DNA from: Viola odorata
Taxonomy: Eukaryota; Streptophyta; Magnoliopsida; Malpighiales; Violaceae
Length of the DNA: 64,000 bases
Direction of reading: 5' to 3'
NCBI GenBank assembly: GCA_963691705.1
Contig: OY829545.1
Location: forward strand, 28,879,475 to 28,943,474
In this document: positions 46,453 to 59,845 of the stretch, piece after piece
Position numbering within the stretch: the first letter of the stretch is position 1
Layout of the letters: every line of letters starts with the position of its first letter
Program-made: the position numbers and the translations under genes
The notes under the pieces: generated by a model
Databases searched by the model: none
Told to the model about the DNA's origin: nothing
What the model saw: only the letters and a program-made list of their open reading frames with translations

Positions 46453-47060
46453 AATAATACATAGAAATATCTAGAGGGGCATTTTAGTATTTACCCACCA
46501 TCACCGCCTCAGCACCATTATAAAAGGGAAAGGACATGCCATCTCAGTGGGGAGGGAGAGGGAGGGAGAGGGAGAGAGGGGGAGCTCTCTTCTTCATCAT
46601 CCCTCATCATGGCATGACCCATATGGCCATGCATGACCATCCTCAACCATCATAAAAGCATTAGCAGCAGCAGCCGCCCAAGCACCAAGGATAATCATCA
46701 TGATTATCATCATCTTATCATCATCACACCAGTCCAGGAGCTTTGTCCATATGGTCATAGCAGTGATAACCGCCTTCCTCCTTCTCACCACCACATGCTA
46801 TCGGCCTTCATCAATGGCCACCTTACTCTCGCCCGCAAAGCTAACGATCCACACAAACTGAAGGGGTTGACGGTATTATATGGCATCCAAGCAATCTATC
46901 GGTAAGAAGTCGTCTTCCGGCCGCTCCATCTTCGGGGGTGCTCCACCTTCCAGCCCAAGCTACCGACTCCCATATCCTACCGGATCCACACAAACAGGAA
47001 GAGAGTTATCGGCATAATACCATCTAACGGGAACATGTTATCGGTCTCGTCAACCGCCAT
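46453..47060 (+). repeat. Direct repeat, right copy (about 0.61 kb)
   Basis: Copy of 37619-38230 on the same strand, 8.8 kb away. Homology ends near TCAACCGCCATCAT, where the left copy continues differently. The pair brackets the Athila-like remnant and the 90 bp array. Confidence 0.8.
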
Positions 47061-47641
47061 CATACTGTCAGCATGGGCATGGTCCAGGTAAAGAGAAGAT
47101 GAATAGTAATATGTACCACCAATTAATAATAATGACATAATGGTAAATACCGCAAGGTAAGCTTAATTACTAGCTCGTTCCATACCTACAGTATATTTTA
47201 CTATATACTCGTAATGACTCCCGACTGATATGATCGTCGGAGTGTATACGCTGGGGGGTCCCCTTGACATCTTTTTCAGGTACCTACAGAACGAACGAGA
47301 AGGACCCACAGCTCAATCATATTCGGAAGAATTCACCTCGGTTCAAGTACCATATTACATAATTGCCCCTACCCCTACATAGGAATATCATTGAAATTAC
47401 ACCCCTCAATCTCATGGAACCAATCCATATCTCTGTCTATATGCAATATAGATTGTGGAAACAACGGAAAAAGCTACTGTTAGCAAGGAAAACAAAAAAG
47501 CAAGATATTGGTGTCGATCACGGATGGGATTGAAGGTCTCCTATTGAAAAACAACTACATTACATTCAAGCTAAATTGACCAAATCACAACGTGCAATAA
47601 AACAAGCCAAATGTTTTACCACTCCTTACCTCGACCAAGAC
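47061..47641. other. Spacer, possible continuation of the repeat element
   Basis: No gene recognised. GTATACGCTGGGGGGTCCCC and CATCTTTTTCAGGTACCTAC may belong to an LTR end, but no partner was found in the window. Confidence 0.35.
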
Positions 47642-49392
47642 TAGGGGTGCACAAAAACCGGACCGACCCAGAAATCGAACCGGAACCGGAAGATTTTGAA
47701 CCGAACCGTTACTATTTGGTTCGGTCCGGTTCTATCCCAACTAGAACCGTAAATTTCTGGTTCTGTCCGGTTCTCCGAATCTAAAACTCGTAAACCGAAC
47801 CGTATAACCGGGAGAACCGGAAACTTTTATATATATAAAATGTTTTGCTTTAGTGGCAAAATCATTAGTAGGCTCCCTAATGGGAAGGGGTTCGAATCCC
47901 TTCCCTCCTATTCTCCCTTTTCTCAATTCTTTTTTTCATTTTGTGTGGGCTGGGCTCTGGCCCATTTAATATTTATGTTTTATTCGATAAATTTATATAT
48001 AAATTATTAAATAATATGATCAATGAATTTTATTATTAAATATATGTAATAATGACTCCATATAGAAATTTACTTTCATTTTCTCAATCTTTACCATTCA
48101 TACCAAATAAAAATAATGAGCCATCCAAACTTTTTTATTCTCATTTCTAGTGGTAGGATACTAAACACATTAAGATACACTCCATAATTCTCACTCCCTA
48201 CCTCCATTGAATCCATTTTTACTTTTTTGTGGTTCATTAGGAGCAACCAAACAAATCGTAATAGTATCAAATGAAACATGCGTGTGAAATTGTATAATTG
48301 GATTTTTAAGAAAATATTAAGATATTTAATTAAGAGAAAAAAGAACTCTTAAGGAGTAGTGCTTTTATATATTATAGACTATAGATCAATTGAAAATAAT
48401 TAAGTGAAAGATGATATTAATCTTGACTCATCGTACAAAAAAATTAAAAACTAACTTTGGCTTCCACAAATTATTTAATATTATCTTTCACTTAAGGAAG
48501 TTATATAAGAACTATTATGAGGAAAAAATATTTTCTCTCTAGTAAGAACTAAAAAATAGAAAATTTTAATCTTTTTTTTTCTTTTAAACTTAAGTAAAAG
48601 ACCTTCTTTTTCGTATTTTTTATATTAAAATTAATTAAAAGATTTTATTTAAAATTTTAAATAGAACATTTTATTAAGAAATAAATTATGTAAGAACATG
48701 AGTATAAGTAATTAACTATAGTATTGTTCAATGATAATTTTGAAGCTCTAAATGTAAGTGATCTAATCTTATCATCCTATGGAGCACGATTATACTTGAA
48801 AATTCTTCGTGTATATATATTAAGCTCGTAAGTCATATTTGATACTTTAATATTTATACTTACTCGATACTTCTTGACGTGTACTAAGTATTTGTTCAAC
48901 GTATTCATTACATTTCAATATAGTAATACTTATTATTTATTAATATTTAATCACTTAAAATTTTTATACTAAAATAGTAAAATGTAAAGATTTATCATTT
49001 AAAAAAAAAGGCTTTTTAAAAAGATCAATTGATTATTTTTGTTAAGAAGCTACTTTTGATTTAGTACCACATCGGTAGGAAAGATGAAAACATGGTGAGG
49101 AAGAGGTTATAAAAACACATGACCATTAAATGAAATTTCTGTAGATGAGTGAGCTTCATAAAAATTTATTGGGCCAAAGTATTATGGGTTGATAAAGTAA
49201 AAAAAAGTTAAATTATTTTTTTAAAAAAAAAAACGGGTCAGAACCGATCTGATCTGAAAAAATTAGGACCGAACCGAACTGAACCTTTAATATCCAGTTT
49301 AGTCAGATTCTGTCCTAATTAGAACCGATAATATCTGGTTCGGTCCAGTTCTAGACTAAAAATCGGACCAAACCGATCCGTGAACACCCGTA
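47642..49392. mobile_element. hAT-like non-autonomous foldback element, 1.75 kb
   Basis: Left end TAGGGGTGCACAAAAACC and right end CGTGAACACCCGTA are inverse. Both carry about 160 bases of AACCG/CGGTT-rich sequence (GGTTCGGTCCGGTTCT and its complement). This layout is typical of hAT-type MITEs. The 8-base flanks (ACCAAGAC and AGGAGGAC) agree at only 5 of 8, so no clear target duplication is claimed. The AT-rich interior has no transposase. A tRNA B-box-like GGTTCGAATCC occurs at 47889-47899. Confidence 0.65.
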
Positions 49393-50055
49393 AGGAGGAC
49401 CGAAAAAACGCCACTCTTCATAGAGCCCCCTCGAGTCCCTCACCCCACCACTAAAATACACTACCAACTCAATATCATGGACCCAAGTCACTAGTCAACA
49501 CGTTAAAGTGCCTTAATCTGTGATTTAAAAGATGATAACAAAGGAAGTTTAGTTGTTAAATGATTGTAAAATGGCCAATTTTTCTTATAACTTGAGCATA
49601 CCTATAGAATAGTGGCTTCTTATCAGAGAGATATTACTGCAGAAAAACTTTTAATCATGTATCTTATCCAAAATGACTAGAATAGAAAAAGTATAAAATG
49701 TAAAGAAAACTATACTATTTCTTTTATGAAAAAACACATTTTATATTGTTTAATACCAATGAACTAATCAATCATTAAAAATCTAATTAATAAATTAATC
49801 TGATTGTCTTTTAGTGTTCGTTTATCTTTATTAGTTATGAATATTTTAAAAAATATAAGTCTCGTTAATTTTTTTATTAATTAATTAGGAATGATATAAA
49901 TGTAAAAGAAATAATTGTAACAATTAGAAGAAAAAATGAATAGGTTTAAGTTACGAACTAATTAACACTCATCAATATATATTAAATTATTATATAATAT
50001 AATATAATTAATAATTAGTAGACACATTTCTTGCTTCAAATTTCATATTTCATAA
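49393..50055. other. AT-rich spacer upstream of SPPL
   Basis: No gene recognised. The region probably contains the promoter of the SPPL gene. Confidence 0.4.
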
Positions 50056-50073
50056 ATATATATATATATATAA
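50056..50073 (+). promoter_or_regulatory. Possible TATA region of the SPPL gene
   Basis: An ATATATATATATATATAAAC run lies about 210 bases upstream of the ATG and 30-40 bases before a purine-rich probable leader (50080-50280). It is a candidate only. Confidence 0.3.
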
Positions 50074-50280
50074 ACTGAAAAAGAGAGCGTTTATAGTGAA
50101 GCAACCGAGAAACGACGAAAGCAGTTCAAAGGGGTTCACATTATTTAATTTTATTTACTGGACAAAAAACGAAAGCATAAAACAGAAAGCAAATGTCTCC
50201 CTCTCTCTTTCTTCTGCTCTAAATTTTGAGTTGAAGAGAAAGAGAATCGTTAGGGAAAGGGAACTTGACATTTATAATCC

Positions 50281-53200
50281 ATGGATTTGCAGAAGTTCTA
50301 CTTGCTTATCTCTGTAACTGCGTTCATTATGCTGCTCTTTCACCTATCCTGTGTAACAGCAGGTGATATAGTCCATGATGATTCAGCTCCCAAAAAGCCT
50401 GGATGTGAGAACGACTTCGTTTTGGTAACTTCTGAATTTGTGATTTTTCTCTTTGCACCCAGTCCATATTTTGCTGATTCCTCTTCTGGGTATTTCTTGT
50501 CTGGATGGGTGTCGTTGAGAAACGGTGAATTTTTGTAACTAATCAACAAGTTGTGTAGTTTTATCTCAAATGATGAAAATGGCTAACTGTTATTTTTATC
50601 AGTTGGTAGTGTGTTATGCTTGATGACACCCTTTTTGTTCATTTAGTTTGGGCAAGTTTTAATGTAAAACTGAAATTATGAACAAATCTGTTTATTTCTG
50701 CAGGGTCGAATTTGAGTTGCTTCTTAGTTGCTGGGGGGGGGGGGGGGGGGGGGGGTTAGAATTTTGTTCCACTTTCAAGCCAATTCTTCATGTTTGTTTA
50801 AGAGAAAGTTGTATTCGAGTTGCATCTATGCCATGTACCTTATTTTGCACAGTAACTGCAGTCTATTTGTCTCTTCCTTGCTTTCTGTCAATAGCATTGA
50901 TTTACCACTCTTGTGAATGGTTTTGTTAGGTGAAAGTTCAAACTTGGGTTAACGGTGTAGAAGCTGCTGAGTTTGTTGGCGTGGGTGCTAGATTTGGACC
51001 TGCCATTGTGTCGAAGGAGAAGAACGCAAATCAAACTCGACTTTCAGTTTCAGACCCTCGAGATTGTTGTTCAACTCCAAGGACAAAGGTTTTTCCTCTT
51101 AGATAGCGCATGTATTATAGATGTTTGTTATCTTTCAGTACATGTTTGTCATTTGTTAAATTAACATATTCCAATTTGTTAGTTTTCGAATGATGTCATC
51201 ATGGTTGACCGAGGCCACTGCAAATTCACTGCAAAAGCGAACAATGCAGAGGCTGCTGGTGCTTCTGCCATCCTCATTATAAACAATGAAAAAGGTAGCT
51301 GGCATACTTCCTATTGACCTTAGTACAACAAACTTAAGTAGAAGTTTCAATAGTGGCAAATTCAGTAAAGAATTTTGATGGATTGTTGTACTGCCTTGAG
51401 GAGCTGAGTTTTTTTTAGTTTTTGAGCTTAAACACTTAACTCAACTGAGTCTCAATCATCAGTTCATAATGAACCAAAACCAAAATAAGTCTCAGTTAAC
51501 CTGTTTCTTTTCTTCTTGTGTTTTTATCCTTGCAGTTGAGCTTACGAATCCTTGCATTTATTTGTCCTATGTACAGCCAAGTAGTCTGTGTTTAAATGTA
51601 AAATTTTATAATTTCAACCAGTGTAACTGCTACATAATGCAATGGGAATACCCGTTCATTACACGTTTCTTGTAATGACCTTCTTCTTCTTGAATGGCCA
51701 GCTTTTAATTTAGTACTTATATAAGGAACTGATCTTGACTTGCCTATGGTTGTCAAGTCTAAATGCTCAACTTGGCGATAACAATTGATATGAGGTAGTT
51801 TATTGGCAACATTCACAACCCTGACACATTGTGAAAGTCAACCCATTTCTTTTCTTTTCTTTTCTTTTCAGAACTTTACAAGATGGTTTGTGAGCCAGAT
51901 GAAACTGATCTGGACATAAACATACCTGCTGTTTTGCTCCCACACGATGCTGGTGTAAGCTTGGAGAAAATGGTACTGAGTAATAGTTCGTCAGGTAAGC
52001 TTTTACATACTCTTTAAGTTGATTTATTTTCTTTCTTCTGGAGTTAAAATATTCAAATTATACCACTTGGCCATTATCTCACTCTTTCCTCTTCATGTAG
52101 AGCTTGCTAATGACATTCATCTTCTTGCAGTTTCAGTGCAGCTTTACTCTCCACAGCGACCATTAGTTGATATAGCCGAGGTCTTTCTGTGGTTGATGGC
52201 TGTTGGCACCATACTGTGTGCATCTTATTGGTCTGCTTGGAGTGCTAGAGAAGCAGCTAATGAACATGACAGGCTGTTGAAGGTGATCGTTTGTCAATCT
52301 TTGGAAAATAGGATTGGCTTAGTAGTTCCTTTCCTTGAGTGGTAGTATTCTTTTTACACCTTCTCAGTGATTTTTTATCGTAACTCTTCGGATACAGGAC
52401 GCCATGGATGAAATTCCTGATGACAAAGCAGTTGGTGTTAGTAATGTTATGAGCATAAACACAACATCAGCTGTCCTTTTTGTCATTATTGCTTCATGCT
52501 TCTTGGTCATTCTTTACAAACTCATGTCAGGCTGGTTCATTGAGCTTCTGGTGGTCCTTTTTTGCATTGGTGGTGTAGAGGTACAAGTTTTCCCATTTTA
52601 CCTTACAAATTTTCTTAATTTTTTGGAATTCAAGCACAAGTACAACCACTTAGCAACCGTTGCGCAGCTCCCAAAAGCTTCAAATTGAACACCTTTGGGG
52701 CTATGTCACTGGTGTTATATAGCTCTCCTTAATGGTTCTGAAATCATTTAGATTTTTGGTTTATTATTGTGCAAAATGCTCTCAGGATTTTGATATCTGG
52801 CGTGCTTTGCCAAGTTTTTCTTTTCTATGTGAGTTTCAATTATACATGTGTCATTTCATGTTCTTGCAGGGCTTGCAAACTTGCCTTGTTGCTTTATTAT
52901 CAAGGTACTTATATCTACTACTTACCATACTACTTAGCTAGTCCTCTTGAACTCCCAGCTACCAGAATATTCACTTACTGGGTGTTTGTGACTTATTAGT
53001 TAGCTTCCATAAAATTAACATACTGGAGGAATGCAACTCGTTATTACTGCTATTTTTCTGCATATAAAATAGTGTAGTAAGCATACAGAACACAACTAAA
53101 GATGAGTATCTGAATTTTGCTTTATTTGTTATTACTATTGTGCTTTGCCTGTGGGGGGAAGTTTTATTGAGGGATACTTTCAGAAGGAGGCTGAGTGTGC

Positions 53201-56200
53201 CTATTTCTGTTTAATCCTAATTTTTTAATATGGAAACAGATTCCATTGGCATCTATATAGATTGTATTGCAGCTTCTGACAAGACATATCATAACTCAGA
53301 AGGAGTCTGGTTCCTTTATAATCCTATTTATGGACTAAGGCTTACCTAAGAAAGAAGAAAAATGCAGAGGAAGTGTCTGCTAACTGTTGCATTTATCTTT
53401 GCCAATTGAGGCCGAAAGAGCTATTATTTTAGTGGATCCTGTTTGGGTTGAAGAGTTGATAGGGGCTGCAGAGATCATTCAATGTTATTATAGCTCAAGA
53501 AAAAATAGGAACTATTGTTGGAGCTGATATATGCTGTGCTTCTCACCTTAGCTGAAGAAACACCTAAACCAAAAAAATGCTAATGTTGTGACGAGAAAAC
53601 CTTTCCTGAGGTTGTGATGCTGGCTACTCCCCACAAATGCATGTGGTTGGGAGCTGCATACTAGGATGAATTAGATAGGTAGGTGCTGTAAGGTAGGAAT
53701 CAGGACCTCCAACTTTCAGCCAGAGAGAAATCATCGGAAAGCCCTGAAAATCTTCATTGCGCTCATTAATTCTTTAGTCAGCATGAAGCAACTGCTGTTT
53801 CTTTACTGTCTCCATCCCATGTTTGCGATTCATCTCAGGAACCAACCTTGAATGATAAAGTAGTCTATGCGTTCAGATTTTAGTAGAAAACAACATTAAT
53901 ATACAGATTGTGCCTCTGGAAGTGCTCATTTTTTAATGTGCATACTCTGTATATGAATGGTGGTCCAGTGAATTTTGGCAAATCTTCCATATGAACTTTT
54001 CCTTAGTGATTTTCTATCAGTGATGGAAGTTACAATTTTCAACATCCATAACTATAGTTACAATGCTTGCTCAGGTGGTTCAAGAATGCTGGAGAATCAT
54101 ATGTTAAAGTACCTTTCTTTGGAGCTCTCTCCCACCTAACTTTGGCTGTTTCTCCATTCTGCATAGCATTTGCCGTTGTTTGGGGTGTTTATCGCAATGT
54201 CTCCTTTGCCTGGATAGGACAAGATATACTTGTGAGTATACATTTCCTGATGGTGTTTTCCCAATTATCTACATATTTCTTGATACATTATCTAAGTTTC
54301 CAGCTATAAGTTAATCAAGAGAGAAAAAAGACTATTGTTTTGTGTAAAATTGAAACGGCCGTTCAGATTTAGTAAGGATATTTGGGGTTGAGTCCTTCCT
54401 TTCCCTTCTTCAGATTCAGTGCTTCAGATTGCTTCTGAAAAAAGACATATACTTGGTTGCTTTTACTAAAAGCATTTTTGTCCTTTAATCTGTGGTGGAA
54501 AAAAAGCAAAAATAGTCCCAAAAAGGCATAGTTGTGGTAGGCTTCCATTGCTAATGCAAATAAATGCCAGTCTTGATAATGTCTTACTTCATATCTTGTG
54601 AGTCTAATTTTTGGAATATATCTGGTGAACAATAATGTCTTACTTCATATATTGCTAGGAAGTATTAATAATTCTAACTTTTTCACTTTGTGTGATTTCT
54701 GGTCTTCTCTCCATCTTCTTTGTCCAATTCTTGATAGGATGAAGTGATATGAGGCAGTTTAACTGATCAATCATTTTCCTTGCTCTGTTTTTTTAATCAG
54801 GGAATTGCACTGATAATCACTGTCCTGCAAATTGTCCATGTACCTAACCTCAAGGTAATGTTTTATTGTTACTTATATTGAGTGTGCATAAAGAGAGCGT
54901 AAATTGAAAATTAATTAAGATTTCATTGCCCACTAGTGGTCCTGCTCAGAGGCATAGTCCTAGGATGAAAAGTCTGTAGATACTTCTGCTCTTGAAACTA
55001 TTCTTTTCTTTTTTCTCATGAGTGTTAGTTCAGGACTCTTAGTGAGGAAGGCCCTTGTATATAGGTTTCTCCACAGAATCTTCTTGTCGTACTAATTACT
55101 GGAGTTTATGTGTTTGTTGTGTTCAAGGTATGAAGTTTTTGTTGAGTAATTACATGGTTTGCACTGGAGAGAACTTACTGGACAATATGCAAGTGTGCTT
55201 CAGTGTTTTGTTTGGTTTAAATGCTTTAACTCCCTGCTGGGTGTTTATGTGTAAGCATATGAATCTATTGAGTGCAGAGGTAAATAGAATTTTAGTAGGC
55301 TGGTATATGTTGCAGCATTAACTGCTGTTGCTTTGGAGTTGAGGATTATAAGCATATTCTTGCTTAAGAATTGTCACTCTCTTTCAAATGAAGGGAAATG
55401 TAATTCTGAATGAGTGGTGACATTTGTGTTTGAAATATCTTACTGTTTCATCAAACCACCCTTTAGTATAATTTAACTGAAATTTCTAATTGGTCATTGC
55501 CTAGATTTGAATAGAGAAGTTTGATAGAAAAATTCCCTGGTAGCTTGATCATTGTTCTTCTAACATGATTCTGAGGATCTGTAAATCAGGTGGGTACAGT
55601 TCTGCTCGGTTGCGCGTTCTTCTATGACATCTTTTGGGTGTTTGTCTCTAAGAAGTTATTCCATGAAAGTGTCATGATTGTGGTAAGTTATCTTGCTTAT
55701 TTCATAATCACTAGTAACTTTGGTTTCAGCATTTGGGGTATTCAATTACTTAAAACTCTGGTTTATGTTATCTTTTACCATAGGTAGCTCGTGGCGATAA
55801 AAGTGGGGAAGATGGTATTCCAATGCTGTTAAAGATCCCACGCATGTTTGATCCTTGGGGTGGATATAGCATCATAGGTTTTGGTGACATCCTTTTGCCT
55901 GGATTGTTGATGGCATTTGCACTGAGGTCTGTGCTTAACTCTGTACTATCATCTTACGGCAAGAAGTATCTTCCCTATATAGCTTTATATTTATGAACTT
56001 GACTTGCTATTTGATGTTTCTAGTATGAAATCCTTTCTGATCTGAAGGTTTTCTTCTTTTTTTCCTTTTTCTTTCGCGGTAAAAAAATGGGGGTAAAACT
56101 ACAATAGTTGCAGTATTTTATTGAAGTGTTTGTCAATTTGAGCCACACTTTTGGTGACTATTTATTACTTTTTTTTCAGTTAAAGAGGCCATGATTCTGG

Positions 56201-56795
56201 CTTCTTAACTGTGCCACATTTTGGAAAACGCAGCAGTATCTATTTATTCTTGCTTGGATATCTGTACGCAAGTTAATTAGAGACATATTTTCAGGTATGA
56301 TTGGTTGGCAAACAAGAGTCTTCGAGCCGGATACTTCCTGTGGGCAATGTTTGCTTACGGATTAGGTATCGAATGCTAATCTAGTCTTGTTTCTTTGATT
56401 ATTATCTGCTAATTGGGAGTCGAAGAGAAATAATTTTGCCTGGTTTTTTTCTGATGGCACCTATATTCAACTAACACCCCTTTTGCAATCATGAAATCCA
56501 TTGCAGGTCTTCTCATTACATATGTGGCATTGAATTTGATGGATGGACACGGTCAACCGGCATTGCTCTACATTGTCCCGTTCACTCTCGGTAATGGTGA
56601 TTGGAAAAGAATGCCGATATCGAAAATAGGTTAATGGTGATTTTTACCTGATTAGAATCTCATCACTTTGACTCAGGAACTTTTCTGACACTGGGAAAGA
56701 AGAGAGGGGATCTCAAGATGTTGTGGACGCAAGGAGCACCCGAAAGACCTTGCCCGCACCATACTCGTCTTGAGCATGGTGAAGAATTGGACTAG
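50281..56795 (+). CDS. SPPL: PA-domain signal peptide peptidase-like intramembrane aspartyl protease
   Basis: Fourteen coding exons with GT/AG borders and continuous frame: 50281-50424, 50930-51088, 51183-51294, 51872-51994, 52131-52282, 52398-52580, 52870-52904, 54075-54231, 54801-54854, 55590-55682, 55784-55926, 56295-56365, 56507-56590, 56677-56795. The product is 542 aa. Residues 1-27 are a signal peptide, then a luminal protease-associated (PA) domain (about 45-170, with RDCCSTP and VDRGHCKFT). A multi-pass membrane part follows, with the catalytic YD (Y385-D386), the GxGD motif GFGD (436-439) and PAL (493-495). SPP/SPPL enzymes cut single-pass membrane proteins within the membrane, here in endomembranes. 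The paralogue (SPPL2-5 type) is not resolved. Exons 8-10 were the source, or share a source, of the fragment at 27178-28547. The start is the only ATG that gives a signal peptide. Confidence 0.95.
50733..50755 (+). repeat. G homopolymer of 23 in SPPL intron 1
   Basis: An uninterrupted run of 23 G lies in the first intron (50425-50929). Assembly length may be uncertain at such a run. Confidence 0.85.
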
Positions 56796-59186
56796 GAAGA
56801 ATAGGAGCATGTTGTAATTATAATTAGAGTTTTAGAGTGTTTGTAGTTGGTATTGCTCATTGCTTAGGAAGAAAGCTAGGCATGAGCCAACCTGTTAACC
56901 TTATCTGGGCATCAAACTGGTTGTATGAAATCTTCACTTCCCTTTAGATAAACACCATTAATTAGTTGAAGACACATGGTCCATAGTGTTGTATTATTGT
57001 TTCAAAATTTTACTAAAATAATAATAAATTTCTTTCGAAAAAAACCTACTCATTACCAAAGTTTTTGCAGCAAGTATTGAATATTGTATATATATAAATT
57101 GTATTTTTAACTGCTGAATGATATTTTAATGCTTTCTTTCAAGTTTTAAAATTGTACTTCCCTTTTGTTATTTATTAATTGACATAGCAGCAAAAAGATT
57201 AAATAAAGCAGCAGTAAGGTTACATGCATCCGTTAATAAAAAAATCTATTTTTTGGACCAAAATATCCATTAATAAAAAATAGAGAGTTATTTTTTTTTA
57301 ACGATATAAAAGTTGTATCTAAAAGCTAAAATACTCATCCATTTTATAAAAAGGTTTTTTAGCTTTATTTAAGGGTTAAAAATACTCATATTTATATACA
57401 CGTTTTTTTAGCCAACCCTTGCAGATAACTCTTTAACAAAGTGATGGATGAGGATTATTTTGTAAAAAGGTTCTTTGACCTTCATCATTTATATACTCAA
57501 GTATTATAAATGGGATTAGTAATTATTAGGATTTCGAGTTCGAATCTCATCTCGATTTATTAAAAAGAAAAAGTCTTCCTAACCTTTTTACCACAATTGT
57601 TTAAATTTTTTTTCTCTGTTTTGTTTATTATAGGTATATAAAAATATAATTGTAGGAAGCAAACAAGATTAGTTATAGAATTGTCGATTGTTGCTAACAA
57701 ATACACCTTCTAATTGCAATTTAATTATTTAGCCACCCTAGAGTCATATATGACAGCAACTCTCGCATTATAAAAAAAATGTAAGACGACTAGCAGTTAA
57801 AGTTTGTGGAGTTTGGGCAGTTGTAGTTGGTTTGATACTTGTATTGTAGATTGATCTGGTTAAAAATGGTCAATCATAATTTAATAGATTTAAGAATACG
57901 CGTAGTTTAGATAGAAGATGAACATTTATTTATGTGCTGACATAAATCTTTGTAACATGGAATAAAAAGCCATGTTTTCGCATAATGATTGAGCCATGGC
58001 CCATCATCGTCATCTAATAACTAACTACCAATTATGTTAATGTGCCAATTAAAGGAAGCCAGGTGTTGATAGTATAATATATAGTATTATTTTTCTAGGC
58101 AGCCCAGCCCAGATCATAATATTCTCCAATTATAAAGATGCTGCCGTTCTTATCTTGTATGTATCTTCAATGTCTGGTGCAATAAGATATTCTATTCGCT
58201 CATCTGTTATAGCTCACGTTTCCCTCTTATCACTCAAAGTTGAGTTTCTTCTTTTAAAAAAGAAAAAGAAGAAATCATAAATGGAAAATTCAATGAGCTG
58301 CCAAAGGTTTCTTTTAGCCCCTCTTTTTTAGTTTTAGTGGATAGAGGGTCTTTTAGAGTTTTAATTAATTAGATTCAGTAGTAGTCGTTCGTTGGCAATA
58401 GTTGTCATTTTATTAAAGGTTTGTTAGTTTTTATCCTTTGAATAAAGGCTTATTTTATATATATGAAGTGCTTTTTTAATCCATTTTTGACTCTATGTAC
58501 TTACCATCAATGAAGTCTAGTAGTATCGTATGTACCTCGTTGATGAGTAACGATTTGTAGTTTGTCAATGGACGTGATTCGATTAAAAAGTTTTAGAACG
58601 GGAAGATATATGTTTCGTCCACATACGCCTCAATAAATAATGAGGGATCAGTTACTATTTGTGACTACGTCAATTGTTTCCTCCGTAGATGGTGAAGTAA
58701 GAATTTTGTATTGAAACTATTATTACGGTTCTTCACATCGTTACACTTGATGCATTGTTTTGATTTTAGAATCTTTGTTTATACCAAAAAAAAAATCATT
58801 AGTGAAATATAGATCTGGCTAATATAACTCAGGCTCAAACTTTACAAATAAAATCTTTAAAATATATTTTATAAATATTTCTTTACTTGGTCGAACATAA
58901 TTATCTTTATTAATTTAATTTATATTAATTTAATTGATTATTTGAGTTTAATTTTATATTTATTTAAATATAAATTTTTTAATAAAATTGGATAGAAAAT
59001 TAGATTTTAGGTAAAAAAAAATATTCCATACATGTTTATGTAGCGAACCCAATAATATTAGGCTTCCAAAGTAACTTCTCTTAACTTCTCTCAAAATAAC
59101 TTCTCCAATCCTATCAATATTGATAGCCCTTAGAAGTTGCCATTCGTTTTATATCTAATTTTATAGTGTGTAATAAATAAACATTG
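56796..59186. other. SPPL 3' flank and AT-rich spacer
   Basis: The first 200-250 bases are probably 3' UTR. The remainder is AT-rich with no recognised gene. A degenerate tRNA-like B-box (GAGTTCGAATCTC) lies at 57536-57548. Confidence 0.45.
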
Positions 59187-59845
59187 TGTTAGATCCTAAA
59201 ATAACAGCCCTTATTCTTCTTTGCTGATATGGGGGGCTTGATTATTGGTTGATGATGTGGCGGGTTTTTTTTAGCGTAATTTCGCCTCCAAGAACCCCGG
59301 GGTGTGAGCTCGGGGGAGACCCTCTGACGATCAAGTCATATTTCCCCTATGGAGATAAGAAGTAAAATGAAGGAGAAGGAGAAGTGGCTAGGGTTTGCAA
59401 GAGAGCTGAATAATAGAATAAAGTTAGGAGATTAAAGTTATACGAGATACTCCTTTAACACTGTATTTATACCCTTCAATGGTTAGGGTTTGGAGTACCA
59501 AATATGGTAAGAGATTTAGAAGTGTAAGGACTTTATATCAAGTCGGAGTAGCATTAGAAGATTTAATTATATTCCTTAATTAGGTGATAAAGGTTATTTT
59601 CTATCTTACTCGGAGTAGAACTTGGAGATTAGGGATGCACGTTGCAAGGAAAGAGCTTCCTTGATAATCGATAAGGCGAAGGAGTTAACCCTAGAAAGGA
59701 GGATGTTCCTTTCCAAGTACATTGTTCTTTACTAAACGGAATCATGAAGCGCGTTTTGTGTATAAGTTATAGGTTGAACACGCGGCTCATATTTGACTAG
59801 CGTATTGAGCTCAGTGGATATGATCTATTATTCTGAGGCCTAACA
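59187..59845 (-). mobile_element. Solo LTR, gypsy type, antisense
   Basis: A 659 bp segment has ends TGTTAGATCC...GGCCTAACA, flanked by a perfect 5 bp CATTG (59182-59186 and 59846-59850). On the minus strand it starts TGTTAGGCCTCAG, contains a TATA box (plus-strand TATTTATA at 59464-59471) and a GC-rich segment near 59290-59330 (CACCCCGGGGTTC on the minus strand). No internal region or second LTR remains. Confidence 0.82.

Noticed and set aside
47860..47905. tRNA-like B-box GGTTCGAATCC
   Set aside because: No cloverleaf or acceptor stem could be built around it. It lies in a hAT-like element.
57520..57560. B-box-like GAGTTCGAATCTC
   Set aside because: No matching A box or stems, so neither a tRNA nor a SINE could be supported.
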